Below are positions 30,781-43,871 of a stretch of DNA of 64,000 bases, one piece after another. The notes under the pieces are model-generated. The model was not told where the DNA came from, ran no database searches, and saw only the letters and a list, made by a program, of their open reading frames with translations. Source of the stretch: Isoetes taiwanensis (Eukaryota; Streptophyta; Lycopodiopsida; Isoetales; Isoetaceae); contig JAJEKV010000054.1 of NCBI GenBank assembly GCA_021234155.1, positions 8,888,655-8,952,654 of the forward strand. The letters run 5' to 3'. How positions within the stretch are numbered: position 1 is the stretch's first letter; each line of letters starts with the position of its first letter. A program made the position numbers and the translations under genes.

Positions 30781-32820
30781 AGATTGAGCCACCCGAAACA
30801 TATTTGAAAACAAATATCATTGAATGTTTTGTTAGGATATCTAGTTTTGATGGGGGAAACCAGGGCTTGAAATGCGGTTTCTTAAAGTTTGTTCGAGGTT
30901 GGGTTGGGTTTCAAAGCATTTGAAACAAAAATGCAGCGAAATGCTTTCTGTTCGATGTGAGAAAAGCTATAGAATTGGATAGGGTCGATCGCTTGGATGG
31001 ACATAAGTTTGTATTCTTAGGTGAAAAAGCTTCCTTTATCAAAAGCGGGAGGGAAGGTACAAAATTCTGGATGAGGAGGTCTTTGTTGATGTACTAGAAA
31101 CTCAAGTACATTTGCGGCCCTTCAGAAGGCAGCCAAGTGATTAATGAGCTGGAAGAAAAGTATCTGTGGCTGCCATTGAGGTTGCGGATCAGACCCCAGC
31201 CAATCAGAAAAACAAGTTTAAATTATGGAGTTTGAAGGCGGGGTTCGGTCGGGGATTTGCATCAAAGGGCTAATACATGTAGGTGGATTCACACTTTTAG
31301 AAAATACAAGATGAAAATGCAATGTCGGGGTAAGAAAGATCGATTTGAGCTCATGTCTTTGGATGTCAATGGGTTAGAGTGTTCAGCATTTGGTGCCTTG
31401 AATGCCAAATCAAATATGGAAGAGGGCCGAGATGACATGATGTACCACCTGCATACATATAATCAAAGGGAACACAAGCTTAGGCTTGCAAAAGAAACTT
31501 CATGAAGCATTGCTCCATAGGAAAGTGTCAAAAAGGAGATATTGGTAAGTGATCTCATGTTTGAAAATAGGGCAGCAGGTTGAAAGGTGTATGAAGCTTT
31601 GAAAGTTGGTCCTTTTGTTGAGCAATCGATTATTAGGTGTCGGGTTGTATAAAGACACACTTGGAGGCTAATATGCAAAGAAAGAAGATATTTGCATTTT
31701 TGTGTGTCATTTGTCAAGGTCTCTACTCCTCTTCCCCTTAAAGGAGGAGATGTGGTTGGCTTTATGAAAGAGCATATAAAGTAGTAATGAAACATGTTCC
31801 AAAATCAACGAAAAGAACCCGGAAGGACAAAGTGCACTTAAGGCATGGAAGGCCTTGAAAGGATATTATGGACCCTTCACAAAAAGAGCATCTTTGTCAT
31901 TCTTCAATGGGGGTATTACTTAATTTGTTACCTATTAAGTGCCTCATTGCTTTGAATTCTGCGGAATTCACGAGAACATTTGTTGCGCAAAACCACTCTA
32001 AGGAGGCGAGACTAGCCATTCAGCGAGAATTCAAATTATAAAGGGTACATATACCCCTTAGTTGTTTGTTTGTTATTAAATTTGTTTGTTTGTTTGTTTG
32101 TTTTGTTTATAGTTCATTGTATTTGGTTTTGTTCTCATTGAAATTTTAGGGAAAAAACAACATGCTGAGGGGAAATTACATCGCCATGGCTATGTTGGGG
32201 TTTTGGCAACTAACATATAGATATGCATCTAAGACAAAGGGATTTGAGGCCATTCTTAGATGATTCTAAAGGCAGAGCCCTAAATTGGTATAGATTTGCA
32301 TGAAAGAGTTCATGGTAGATGGCGAGTAGTTAAGATCCAAGGAACATTTAGGCATGTCAAACGTTGTAGAGTGATGAGTGCAAAAGCTTGCCATGTTTTC
32401 AAACTTTTCAATGTTCTTCTTGCTCCTTTAAAAGGAAAGAGACTTTCGCATGAGGTTTATAGGCAAAGTGAGGGAAAGTGGGCCAGGAGGCTTGGGAATA
32501 TTAAATCCCATTTGAGTAGATTATTTGACAAAGTTTGAGAGTACACAAACCTTGCCAAGAAACAAGGATTGAGAATGGCTTGAAAATGGAATTGAGATTA
32601 TCTTGAGAATAAGAAGGACACTTGCATTGTCATTAAAGTGAATCTCTCAAGACACCTTGCGTGAATCCTATGAAACATGGTGATGTGAATAAGTTTTGTA
32701 TGGATATTAAAGGATGTTAGTTAAGCTAGGAGGGGACAATAAAAAGGAAGCAAGGCTTCAAAAATGCCAAACATAGCATTTAGTCACTCATTCTTTCAAA
32801 AAATAAGCATTAATCAGTTT
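30780..32820. other. Single-copy segment within the window, unrecognised
   Basis: Mixed composition and no counterpart elsewhere in the window. Plus-strand fragments (31,257-31,505 with a KYKMKMQCRGKKDRFEL phrase; SALKAWKALKGYYG near 31,835; 32,296-32,538) look like decayed protein-coding DNA, possibly a copia-type gag, but there is no diagnostic motif and the frames are broken. Confidence 0.4.
32062..32107. repeat. (TTTG)n microsatellite
   Basis: TTTGTTTGTTTG run, slightly interrupted, about 45 bp within otherwise unique DNA. Confidence 0.8.
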
Positions 32821-34540
32821 CTTTTTGTTTAATCCTATGAGAAAATATGGTGCATATATAATGCGTTCTATTGTGATATCAATAGAACCGACATTCCACC
32901 GAATAGGGCGCCCTTCCTCGTCTCTCCTATTTATATGGCTTCATTCTTCTTTTCAGTCATGCGTTCTCTTTGAGGCTCCTTTTCATTCTTTCTCTTTGCC
33001 TCCCACAAGTTTATCTAGCAGTTTGGTTTCTAATCTCTACCATTTGAATATGCTTTTCTTTCTTGAGATTTCCTTGCCTTTCTTTGACTCACGATTCAAC
33101 CATTAGCTATCATTCGGATATCTTGATAGAAACCTTTGGATAAAGCTGGGATACTATCAACACAATAATTTTTCGGGTTTCTTACATACGGCCCGAGGTT
33201 TGTATTTGAAGCGATGATTGATCTTTGGCTGAGGTTTATTATTAGATCGATGATTGTGGTCTCTATTCATGTTTTTCGATGAATTATTGGTATTTTAAGA
33301 TTACGTGCTTGCGGATTGGTGATAGTCGCGGCTACGGTTCTTCGATTTCTACGTAGTCTGCAGAATACTTATAAATTAAATTTTTGCTTTCTCTGTACGT
33401 GATTGGTGCTTGAATGAGCCGAGATAATATTAAAAGACCTTCTATCTTCTTCTATCTTTGCTTGCACCTTTTTTTTGGTGGGGTTTATTTTGTTGATTAC
33501 GCCGGTTTGCACCATTAGTCGGATCGAGGAGTCTGTGTGTTCACCGTTTTTTCTAACCCCACTTTCGGGATTACTAAGCCTTTGGGCTTGGATTGGTTTA
33601 TATTCGACCTTGCTTGTCGTTTAGCGTGTGGGGCTCCAAAAGAGCAGTTTACTCACGAATATTTGGCTTGAATAAGGTGCCCGCAGGTACTGTAAGGTAC
33701 ACTTCAATTTCTATAACTTCTGGCGCTGCGTTTTTAGTCTCTGAAGAGAAGGGTTTTAGGTCATCACGGCCTTGCTCACGGGTTTTGCTCTATATAGGCT
33801 TCGGATAAGGATCTTGAATTAGGGCGTCCATTAGATAAGTATTGTGATATAGTAGTATTGGGAGCATTTGATCCTTCGCGATGTATGGCGGCTATGAGTG
33901 CGACCCACGGGGACACAATGAGGTCGCGGTTTGGCTACACAAGAACCAGTAATGCGGATAGTTGCCAGCTTGCTTTTGTGGTTGGGCTGCATAAGCATGG
34001 AGAACTCATCCACGATTTTCTTCTTCTATTTGTTACTTGTATTTGATCGATTGATTACATATGAGCAGTTATTTGATCATCCCCGCTTTGTGGGTTATCG
34101 GAATGGCCGAGACGCGGGTTTGATCCTCGAGGTTTAGCTTACACAAGGCCGGGGCTATATGTTGTTTGCTTGCGTCTCCATCTCCTTTGTTTTTATCATC
34201 ACTTGAATACTACTTGGCAGAGAAGGTCAGGCCAGTGTGGTTCCAATCTTGTGATTCCACCATCACGGTCTCGAGACAATCTTTATAAAGTTGCTTCAAC
34301 TTCCAAATCGACCTCTCTCGAGATAAGTGGTACGTATCACAGAGTGTTATACGTTTTTCTCTTGGCTTTGCCTTTTCTAAATATTTTCTTATTGGTGCAT
34401 TGTAGCTCTCCACTTGTACCGTGTTTGTATTTAGCACCCCTCTCTTTGGCTCATTTGCATGTAATTTTCTGCGGAGGCTCTTGGCGGACTTTAGTTCATA
34501 TTTGGTAGAGATGAAGCCAGTGCAGGTTGGCGAACTTTGT
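32821..34540. repeat. T/C-rich block left of copy B; left end of the unit as visible
   Basis: Non-coding, T-rich, with the promoter-like block at 32,872-33,010. It passes without a visible break into 34,541, where similarity to copy A begins only because the window starts there. The equivalent in copy A, if the repeat is tandem, would lie left of position 1. Triplets such as GATTACGCCGG suggest the CTG-to-ACG damage occurs here too. Confidence 0.5.
32872..33010 (+). promoter_or_regulatory. Conserved promoter-like block with TATA motif (second locus)
   Basis: CAATAGAACCGACATTCC, CTCTCCTATTTATATGGCTT and CTTTGCCTCC match 6,905-7,060 closely, with TATTTATATGG at 32,928. Similarity fades after about 150 bp. 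Confidence 0.4.
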
Positions 34541-35961
34541 TTGGGGTCACCCGAGAAGATATTTGGCGGCCCATTCATACAATTGGTTACGATTAGGGTT
34601 TCATCTTACGACATCTTGTCCCTTGGCCTCTGTCTCATCTGCGTACATGGCGGACCCGTGGTGACCATCGGTGTGCATCACTGCATCCTCGAGCGGTACT
34701 GACCTCACGTGCTTGCAGGTCAGATGGCGCCATGCATGTTCGGTGAGCCCCAATGACCGGTGCTCACGACCATGGTCCCACCAGTTTAATCCCGTTACAG
34801 GGGTTAAGCCTATCTTGGACTTTGTTTTATGGTTTATTTGTTCATATATAATACTTGAGTATTTGTTCACCACTTATGTTGGTTGGGTATGTTAGCCAAT
34901 TTTAGTTATAGTCGGGAGGGCCTGAGACATTATGGATTTTTCGGTTAGTAAACGGGCCTTTCAATTAGTTAGATGGGTGTGTACATTGTAGTAAGAAAAA
35001 TTTGACTTCATCCTACGTAGTAAGGCCATGGCTCCTATCATAGATGTTTCATCTTTGTAATTAGGCATATGACTCTATAGGAGTGGGATCTCTAGAATTA
35101 TGTTTACCTTATACTGGGTCTCATTGTCTTATGGGCCTTACAACATGAGTGTTTGTGTCTTTTCACTCGCATTTTTTTCTCTGTCACTTTTTTGTACCCG
35201 GTGGTTTTGCATGGTTTTTGGGATACATGTCGGATGATGTGTATTTGTGATATGGGCAGCACATGGCTCTGGCAATGTTGGTAAGAGTTTTTCGACTTCC
35301 GCTACATATGGTTTTGTATTGTTTTGAATTCATGGTTTTTAAGAGCTTTGATTGTTTACACCTAATCCTTGACTAATCAATTTATTTTGCTATATTATAC
35401 ACATAATATGGGTATTATCTAGATTTATTTATATTTGCAAATTGCTTAGTTTGCTGTTGTTTGCATCTTTCTCCTTGGTTTCAACTCTCCCTTCAAAGGG
35501 TACTTGAGGGTTTTCTTAGAAATTGGCAGTCGCCTTATTCTTGTTGTTTCATGATTCTGCTAGCTCTGGTTGTCTTCTTGATTCCTTTTTATGGGCTAAC
35601 TTTTTGGGTTCTGGCCTTGTATGCTTGAGTAGCTTGCCATCTTTCCAATTCCCCATACCGTACAAATACATCCTATACATTTCTCGAGGATGGCTGCACT
35701 TGGTTCATAGGATCTTTTTCCATTAGCGGTCATGTTGGTTTGATGATTCCATGTGCTCCCCTTTACGATGGATATGTGGCTTGATCGAACTTCTATATCA
35801 TAGGATTCTTTGCTATTAAGTCGATTGTATTGATGGTTCCATATGAAGCTCCCTTTAATAGCTCGCCAGTTCTCGAGGGGTCTATAGGATTGGTTTCTCG
35901 TCATTATTTTTATGCATATATGCACTGTGTGGATCTAATTTGTAAGAGGTTGAGTTTTGGT
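34541..35961. repeat. T/C-rich block left of LINE1, copy B
   Basis: Collinear with 1-1,391. Differences concentrate at CAG/CTG: CACCAGAAG becomes CACCCGAGAAG, GTTCTGAT becomes GTTACGAT, GGCAGACC becomes GGCGGACC. No gene. Confidence 0.6.
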
Positions 35962-38676
35962 CTCTATCTAGTGTGGTGGACTATCTATTAATTAAAATTT
36001 GAGCAGGATGTACATTTGATCAACCACTTCGAGGTAAAACATAAACACAGTGAGAGATGAGGGGAGGCAGAGCTGGATCACCGCTCCACTCTACCTGAGT
36101 TGGCTTGGTATTTAGGAAAAACCTTCTATAGCGGCTCTGGCGCACCTAAAGCTGCGATTAGTTATAATGGCAAAAGGGTGATTATGCTGATAATATGCTC
36201 ATAGATGACCTTTCGGGAATTTTGCAGGCCCCGCTAGAAGCAAAGCGGGATCAGTGATTGAGCTCCTTGGCGAATATTTGTCAGCGAAAAGATGTTTTGG
36301 GATAGCACGTAGAAGTGTCCGCGAGGGGCGCAACATTTCGCATAATCGGTGGTTTGATCTTTGAGTGTAAGGAATACAAATGCGGCTCAAACCGTCGCAG
36401 ATCTGCGAAATCGCCCATACCCACCACCTGATGTCGTGCTTTCTTGAAAGCGAAATCTGATACATTACCGTCATCAAAATGTTTTACATGTTGGAAAAGC
36501 CATCCTAGAACCTTTTTGGCAAAGAGGTTAATGAAAGCCGGCCAGTCTACGGAAACATCACTCGCGAACAGCCCAGTGGGAACAATACTTGCGGCAACTC
36601 TATGATCCTCCGCAGGGACACAGCGCACTCATACCCCACCCGGCCTTGGTCAGGCATTACAGAAGTATAGAGGCGGTATTGCCAGTGCAGCGTTGTGGCT
36701 AATGGGAAGCAATGGACTGGATGGGTATCACCGGCGAAGTTGCTCAAGTAGGCGGGGGCTATGGTACGGTCCTAATCTATGTTCCTAATGGCTGGCTAGC
36801 GAGAGGTTTTGGCCAGTGGACCACAAGCGAGTTGTCCCCATTTACAGGCGGGGAGATCCACATAGTCCAACGATTCTGCTGAAAATCATGGTCAGATTGG
36901 TGTTTGCGCCAAGCTATGGCATTATTGAGCGCTTGATTATTGGTGGGCGGCTGCTCGGTGTCGCGACTCTCCGCGCCTGCGCCCGGAGATTGAACGCCAG
37001 GCATTCAGCCGTGATCATATCTTTACATTGAGAACTTTGGTTGAGGATAAGCAACTTGGTCGGCGGGACACGTATTATTGCTGTTACGACTTTCGCGGAA
37101 GCTTTTAACAACGTGCCTCGGGGAAAAGTTATGGGAAAAGATTACGTGGCCCAGAGGTTCTGTGGATATGCAAAATCATTATCTGGTTGTCGAGTTGTCC
37201 GAGGGCGGATCGCGGATGGCGGACAACCATTCACTACAGATATTGGGGTCGCCGGGGTGTCCTCTTTCCCCAACATTGTTTGGTCTCTACATTGACCCGG
37301 TTGGAACCTGGCTCATGGACAATGGGGTGGCGAACCTTAACTGCATCCCGGAGTCCTCGGGCAACTCATCTATTAGGGCAGCGTTGACCTCTTAACTCCA
37401 CTCCGTCTCACCTAGAGGATACATGAGCGATCAATCTGGCAAGACTAAGGTGGTCCTAATCTCATCCTCGGCGCCATCCAAGGCCCCCTTCATTCACTTA
37501 TCGGGCAACAAGTGGTGACACCCACCTACAAGTATCTGGGGTGGAGTTTCCTTCTACACTATCTTTGGGGATACTTCCATAAGATTCCGTGTGGCAATGG
37601 TGGGAAAAGCACTTTATGCAATGCGAGAATAATAACCACGAGAGCATAATTATATGATTGGGTCCTCCGGGCTATCTGTTCGAGGTGTTGGTAGAACCCA
37701 CGTTCTTTTATGCCGGGGTTGAAAGTCCGGGGCCAGTGGTGTCCCTTGCTACTTGGGCGACTTGGAGCGAGTGCAGGCCTTCTTACGGGCATTTTCGGTG
37801 AAATCCACGGTCCCATATGATTTTGTTTTGCGGCCCGACGGGTTTCCACCGCCGCCCGGCGGCCCTTGATAGACATGGTCTATTTCGGAAGGTGGTAAAT
37901 ATGGATGATGATCATCTACGCGCAGCTTATGCGGTGTCAATGGGACCACAGCGACTCAAGAGTTGTTGGAAGGATAAAAAGTCGCGATGGCTAACTTCGA
38001 TGGAATCGGGGAGCACATGTGCATCCGAGGTAGAAATGAGGCCCGGTCGCGGCAGCTGAATGTTATCTTGATGCTTGTTTCTCCGGCAAAGCTTTGGGAT
38101 TCGGGGCCTGGAGCAGTCAAAAACTGACACATTACAAGCGGCACATAAATCCCACATTAGAGCGAAGCCCTGGCGCTACCTCGTTCACATGTCGCCCCAT
38201 GAAAAGCGGGCATATAAGCCTCGATTCGCCGCAGTGCCCACCATCTCCCGGATTGAGGCGGTCGATGGATTGGGAACCACCCGGCGGGATAGGGTTTGTC
38301 GATCTTTGAGGCCGGGCTGATGAGGATGAGTGTCCACGAAATTTGCCCGGTATATGAGTGGTTCGAACCGCTATGCTTTCGGTTGATTAGACTTGATGAG
38401 CGCTACACATGTTACTGGAGCGCGACTTGGTCGCGCTCTCGGATCATACATTGGGAAATCTCTTGGACTTGAGGGCTCGAGATATGCCTGATCAACCATT
38501 TAATCATTGTCGGCCCGTCTTATTCGCCCGCGGTTTTCCTCGAAGCCAGCCCGATTAAGGGGGTTTTTAATCCGGGTAGTAATTTCTTGCAGCTTTTTAT
38601 TAGGTCCCATAGGCGATTGGTCTCAAAAGTGTGCCGATAAAAACAATTCTATTCTATTCTATTCTATTCTATTCTA
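35962..38676 (+). mobile_element. LINE1, copy B (disrupted)
   Basis: Same extent as 1,392-4,176 but with dozens of small indels. Surviving RT phrases are split among frames (about 37,021-37,400), the zinc motif region near 38,300 is mostly lost, and the ATTCT tail at 38,646-38,676 is intact. Since CAG and CTG account for most differences, the disruption is likely partly or wholly technical. Confidence 0.85.
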
Positions 38677-41600
38677 ATCCCTTTAATTCTTATACTTTCT
38701 TTTGTTCCAATGTTTCCATATTCTTTGTTTGCCCTTTTATTACCATGTTTCTTTTGTCTTGGCCGGTTAGTTCCTTTTATAAGCTTTTCTTGGCCATCAG
38801 CGTATTCTTTTCGCCGAGCTTTGCCCGATTTGTTGGACCATTATTTTCCATCCTTTACCGTTCATGTTGGATGGGTCCCCTAGGTATGTCTTGCATCCTC
38901 CCAAACTTGCTTTTAGGTGTTCGTGTGTTCCTTTGCTATAGTTGCATTTTTTCCACGATTTTTTTGGTTATCTCCTTTATCGTGTGCTTGCCCTTCTTGG
39001 ATCTTTATACGTGGATGCCCATGTCCCTTTTTGTTCCTTATATATCCATCATGTTTTCGATTATCTTATCCTGCTTCCTTCCATTCCTATTCTTCGATAT
39101 TTTCGCTCGAGTATTTTTTAGTTTTGGAGCTCCACAACTATGGGTTCGTTATTACAATGCTTGTTCTATATGTCATGCAATTTCCTTTCTTTCAAGCCAT
39201 ATTCATTCATTCCATTTCACTTATTGCTATGATTAAGTCGGGATAAATAGGGGCATGTTCATTTTATTTTTCATTTCATGTCTCTAATTATTAAGTCTTT
39301 GTGAATGTCCATATAGTGTGAAATGCGGGTTTTCGTTGGTTCTTTAATTTTATCATCGTTCTCCGGTGTCGGGCAATGCATGCTCTTTTCTCATATGGTT
39401 TGGTTGTTTTTCTTGGTTGCCTTTTGAGGGGCCTATACGCTTTTTGTCATCACAGGTCAGTTTTTCGCCTTTGGGGCTTATTGTTTATTGGCATTGTATG
39501 ACATTAGTGATAAACGTATTAGTTCTTCTATAGTTCTTCTATTTTCTCCTTGCATGTTCGTCATATTTCACAAATATTTCATTCTATTTCCTTTCATTTC
39601 CTATTTCTATTTTACATTTTTCATAGTTCTTCTATTTTCTCCTTGCATGCTTTCGTCATATTTCTCGTATTTCATTCTATTTCCTTTCATTTCCTATTTC
39701 TATTTTACATTTTACCATTATTGCTTTCGGCGTGTTTGGTCTATGTCATGGTTATCTTGTCCCCATAAGTGTTTGGCCTCTTTTCGTGTTGACTTTCGTT
39801 TTTACTTCTTCATGCTTGATCAATTCTTGTTGATATCACCTTTGTTGAGTCCTTCGCCGTTGCTCTTTATATATTCATTGCTCAGCGATTCTATGCAATT
39901 CTAGCTTCACATTGTTTGGCTATTGCATCTTTTGCACTATAGATCGTCGATCTTGGTCACACACATCACGGTTGGTGTTTTTCCTCATGGTTAGGTTAAC
40001 CAAGTCCGCTCATTACATATATGTGTGTTTGGCATGGGAAAGTTATGTTTCTCTATTTATCACTCTTTTCTTGACATATAGTTTTTCCATAGTTGGATGT
40101 CTAGTTGTTTACTTTTTGCTCTTTCATAAAATTTCTGTCGGTCCATTCTTCTGACAGGTTTTATATGCCACATTTCTCTTGGTCAATTCTTTTAAGTTCA
40201 TGCTAGGTGTCTCTTTTCTATCTTGTAGGGTGGTATCTCTTGCCCATTTCATTATGGTTGGGTTTCTTCTTCTTGTTCATTCAATTTATCGTCATGGCGG
40301 GGTTGAAGTTTGAATTGGTTTTTTCTAGTGGCTTGCTTGCATTACTATTTCTAGAGGCAGTTGACCTATCTCTTTTCTTTTGGTCCTTACCTCATGATTT
40401 TTCTTAGTTCTTTTTGCGTATCTCATATTTGACCTATCTCTTTTCTTTTTGGTCCTTACCTCCATGATTTTCTTAGTTTTTTTGCTGTATCTCATATTCC
40501 CATTATTCCTTTTTGCTCTTTATCCTTCATTAACCTCTTGCATTTCCTTAGGCTCGTTTCTCGGTTTTTCCTTTTGTTCATGTTCCTTATTTTGTCATCT
40601 TTGTGTTTTAACCTCTTGCATCGTCTTATTTTTTCTTTTTCTTGTCTTGTCTCCTTAGTTTCTCATCTTGGTTTTGCCTTGGTTCTCTTTTGCTCTGTTG
40701 GTGTCCATTGATCATACTTTTGCTCCATGATCTATTTTATCCTTGTTTCTCCATTGGCCTTACTTAGCCCTTTCTTCCTTGTTTATCCCCATCGATCGAT
40801 TACGGTCATCTTGTTTTACCAATTTGTCTCATTTGCTCCATCCTTTTGGCTTATCTTTGTGCTCTCACGTTACTTTTGTTCTTATAGTGGTCTCTTGCCC
40901 ATAGGTCTTGTTCTCTCCATTTGTCAATTCTCTCTGTTTTATTAGCCTAGTTCTTTTCTTTGGTGGCGTCTCACCTTGATGATTTTCCTTAGTTGTTCCG
41001 GTTCATATTTTTCCCTCAGGAGTTTTCTTCTTTACTCTTCGTTATCCTTCATTAACTTCTTGCATGGCTTTATGCTTTCGTTTTTCTGTTGATCCATTTT
41101 CTCGGTTCCTTATTATTTGTCTTTTAAGTCATTTGACCCCTTGGATCGTCTTAGTTTTTTCTTTTTCTTGCCTTGTCTTCTTCATTTCTCATAAATTAGC
41201 TTTGGTTCTCTTTGCTATGTTACGTGTCCATATATCATGCTTAGGCTCCTTGATCTGTTTTTATCCTTGTCTTTTTTCATCGAGCGATTACGGTCATTAC
41301 GTTTACGTTTTTTTTTCCTCTTTGTTTACGCTCTTGTCTTTTCTCTAGTCATCCTAGTTTGTCCCATCTGTTTGAGGTAGGTTCCTCTTCTATCGGCCAC
41401 TTGTTTGTATCATAGGACCCATCCTATTATGATAGAATAGAAGCAGGCATTCCTTGGATGGGGGCTAGCCTTTCTCGCCTCCTATTTATATGGCTTCATT
41501 CTTCTTTTCCAATCATCCGGCATTCTCTTGAGCTCCTTTTTCATTCTTCTCGTTTGCCTCCACAAGTTTCCCCCCCCTCACCCTTTATCATGTCGGCTTG

Positions 41601-42152
41601 TTGGTTGTATGTACACTTTTGAGTGTTTAGTGTTTGGTTATGATTCATTTTATGTTGTAGCCCCATGGCCTCTAGAACGATATTTTTCTTAGTCATTTTT
41701 CAATGTTGGGTTGTTAAGTCTATGGTATGACTATGTGGTGTTGGCTTTGCGCATAGTTTCTTTTTTTCGGTGGCATTGCCTCAGGAATTTGTACTTATCA
41801 TTTATTTTCTTCTCGGCGTGGGCTGTAGCCTCGGCGGACATTGGCGGATGTTCTTTCGGCGACATTCTTTTCACTGGGGCCGGTTCCGGCTGAATTAAAT
41901 TTGGATGTTTCTTCGGCGTGGCCACGGGCCTCAGAGGTGCTATTATATTCTTGATAGTGCGCTTTTGATGCGTGCCCTATGCTGTAACTTCTAACTTTCT
42001 AATGGGTCATTCTCCTTTTCGGACTTTTCATTGCGAGGTCATTTTTTCTTGCGGTTCTCTCAATTGTCGAGCCATCATGTTGTATTATCATCTCACTTTT
42101 TCGGCAGACATATGCTAGCGGCCCTTGATTGTATCATAGGACCCATCCTAGG
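38677..42152. repeat. T/C-rich block, copy B
   Basis: Collinear with 4,177-7,640, including the 89-bp and 70-bp tandem duplications, the promoter-like block (41,425-41,580) and the 33-bp direct repeats (about 41,395 and 42,121). Differences are homopolymer lengths and CTG changes, e.g. GATTCTGGTCATTCTG becomes GATTACGGTCATTACG near 41,286. Long hydrophobic open frames here are artefacts of T-richness. Confidence 0.6.
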
Positions 42153-43091
42153 AATGCTAAAAGTAAAAAATTAAATGATATTCCATCAAATGGAGGGAAA
42201 TGAAACCTCTTTTATAAGTCAACATGAGTGAATATGAGTGAAAAAATTCAACAATGACCTCAGCCATATAACTAGCTCAAAACATATAACTAGGCCCACG
42301 ATCCACAAAGTTCCCAAACCCAAACCCGCATCCAAAGCCCATTCAAGTTAGAATTGACCAGGCCAAAGCTGCACCTCGGCCCGCAACCCTCAAATATCGA
42401 CTCCCAACCCCCACCCCAACAAGAAGGGGTAGAAGTGAAAACTACAACCGCAACCACCTCGGAACTGCTAAAAATCGGCTACCACCTCAGTGTCAAGAAA
42501 GAGGATTGCCCCGAACTACAAAACACAATCACACAGATGGTTAACATGAAATGGTTAGGAGCCCTATGGCCAAGCATGCATTATGCTCGAAAAGCAAGCA
42601 GAGCACAAGAATTTGACGAGAAAAAAATAGCAGAATAGAGAAATTATAAAGAATTCTTGGAAGCGATATTGCTATGCCGAGAGAGAAAATATATAGATAC
42701 GCTAGGCCCAACCGCGGGGATCTTCCCCTCAGTGCCCTCTGGAAGCCACAAAGCTACGCCAAGAAGAGAAAATAGGTACATCCAATAGAAGAACTTTTTG
42801 GAGCCTACCCAGAAGCGACCAGTGCTACGCTGGGAGAGAGAGAGTAAAAGCACGGCCAATGGTCAACTGAGAATCAACCCGATAGTAAATAAATAGTTAA
42901 TAGTCAACACAAGCAACCAAGCACGATAGCACAATCTCAAAAATTGAAAAAAAAGATGATCCATCACCACATGGAAGTTTAAAACAAAAGACCACCACAT
43001 GGAAGTTTAAGATAAAGGGGTGAGCCTCCAATCGATTCCGAGATAATGACACAACAAAATGAGAATGCAACTAAATCGAGAAAAACACGAG

Positions 43092-43122
<31 letters not shown>

Positions 43123-43138
43123 TAGAGACACAACAAAT

Positions 43139-43143
<5 letters not shown>

Positions 43144-43213
<70 letters not shown>
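43144..43213. repeat. (GA)n microsatellite expansion, copy B only
   Basis: About 35 GA units; copy A has only a few (near 9,030). It arises at the GAGAGAGAG end of a dyad-motif unit. Reading frames through it (RERERE or SLSLSL) are artefacts. Confidence 0.92.
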
Positions 43214-43216
<3 letters not shown>

Positions 43217-43480
43217 CCCGACCGCGGGATTTGCCACTAGGTGCCCTCTAGAAGCAACAAATGCTATGCTAAGAAATTGCAGAGGCCACCAGCCACAAAG
43301 ATATAGAAGGGAAGAGTCGATCCAGCCCTCACTAGGTGGAACAAGAAGAAATCAACATATGTTAAGACGATGAGGAGGGAGGGAGAGAAACTACAGAATT
43401 CAGCTCAGAAGAAATGCCGATGAGGAATTCTAGCAGGCAACATGGATATATGGTAGACAGAGCCAAAGAAAGACCATAGA

Positions 43481-43622
43481 AGGCTCAGGCCATAGATAGA
43501 TCTAACACCCAAAATGGCGTGATGCCAAAACAGGCGTCCCTTTCCCCAGAAAGGCGCAAGCCATAGATAGATCTGACGCCCAAAATGGCATGACGCCAAA
43601 ACCGGCGTCCCTTTCCCCAGAA
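43481..43622. repeat. 71-bp tandem duplication, copy B only
   Basis: Two units with CATAGATAGATCTAACACCC / CATAGATAGATCTGACGCCC, AAAATGGC(G/A)TGA and CGTCCCTTTCCCCAGAA. Copy A has one unit (about 9,367-9,436). Confidence 0.85.
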
Positions 43623-43647
43623 TGATGGTTATCTTCTAGGGGACCAT

Positions 43648-43871
43648 CATTCTAGGGAAAGGTCCTTTGCGAAGCAATAACATCCGACACAAAGGGGAAC
43701 CACCTCCTCCAATCACAGACCGAGACTGCAAGCAAAAAGAAGTAAGATCACCGAGAGGGCATTCTAGGGAAAGGTCCTTTGCAAAGCAATAACATCCGAC
43801 ACAAAGAGGAACCACCTCCTCCAATCACAGACCGAGACTACGAGCAAAAACAAGTAAGATCACCGAGCGGG
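43648..43871. repeat. 112-bp tandem duplication, copy B only
   Basis: CATTCTAGGGAAAGGTCCTT begins at 43,648 and 43,760, followed by CAATAACATCCGACACAAAG and CCACCTCCTCCAATCACAGA. Copy A has a single shortened unit near 9,470-9,570, and a related piece at 8,040 in the 412-bp segment. Confidence 0.85.

Noticed and set aside
38631-39236. 201-codon hydrophobic frame and similar ones (4,224-4,727; 11,175-11,594) that look like membrane proteins
   Set aside because: T-rich DNA yields F/L/S/C/I-rich frames by composition alone. Copy A and copy B frames differ in start, end and reading frame, so coding is not conserved.
43007-43373. Arg-Glu or Ser-Leu repeat proteins in copy B
   Set aside because: Translations of the (GA)n microsatellite on either strand.
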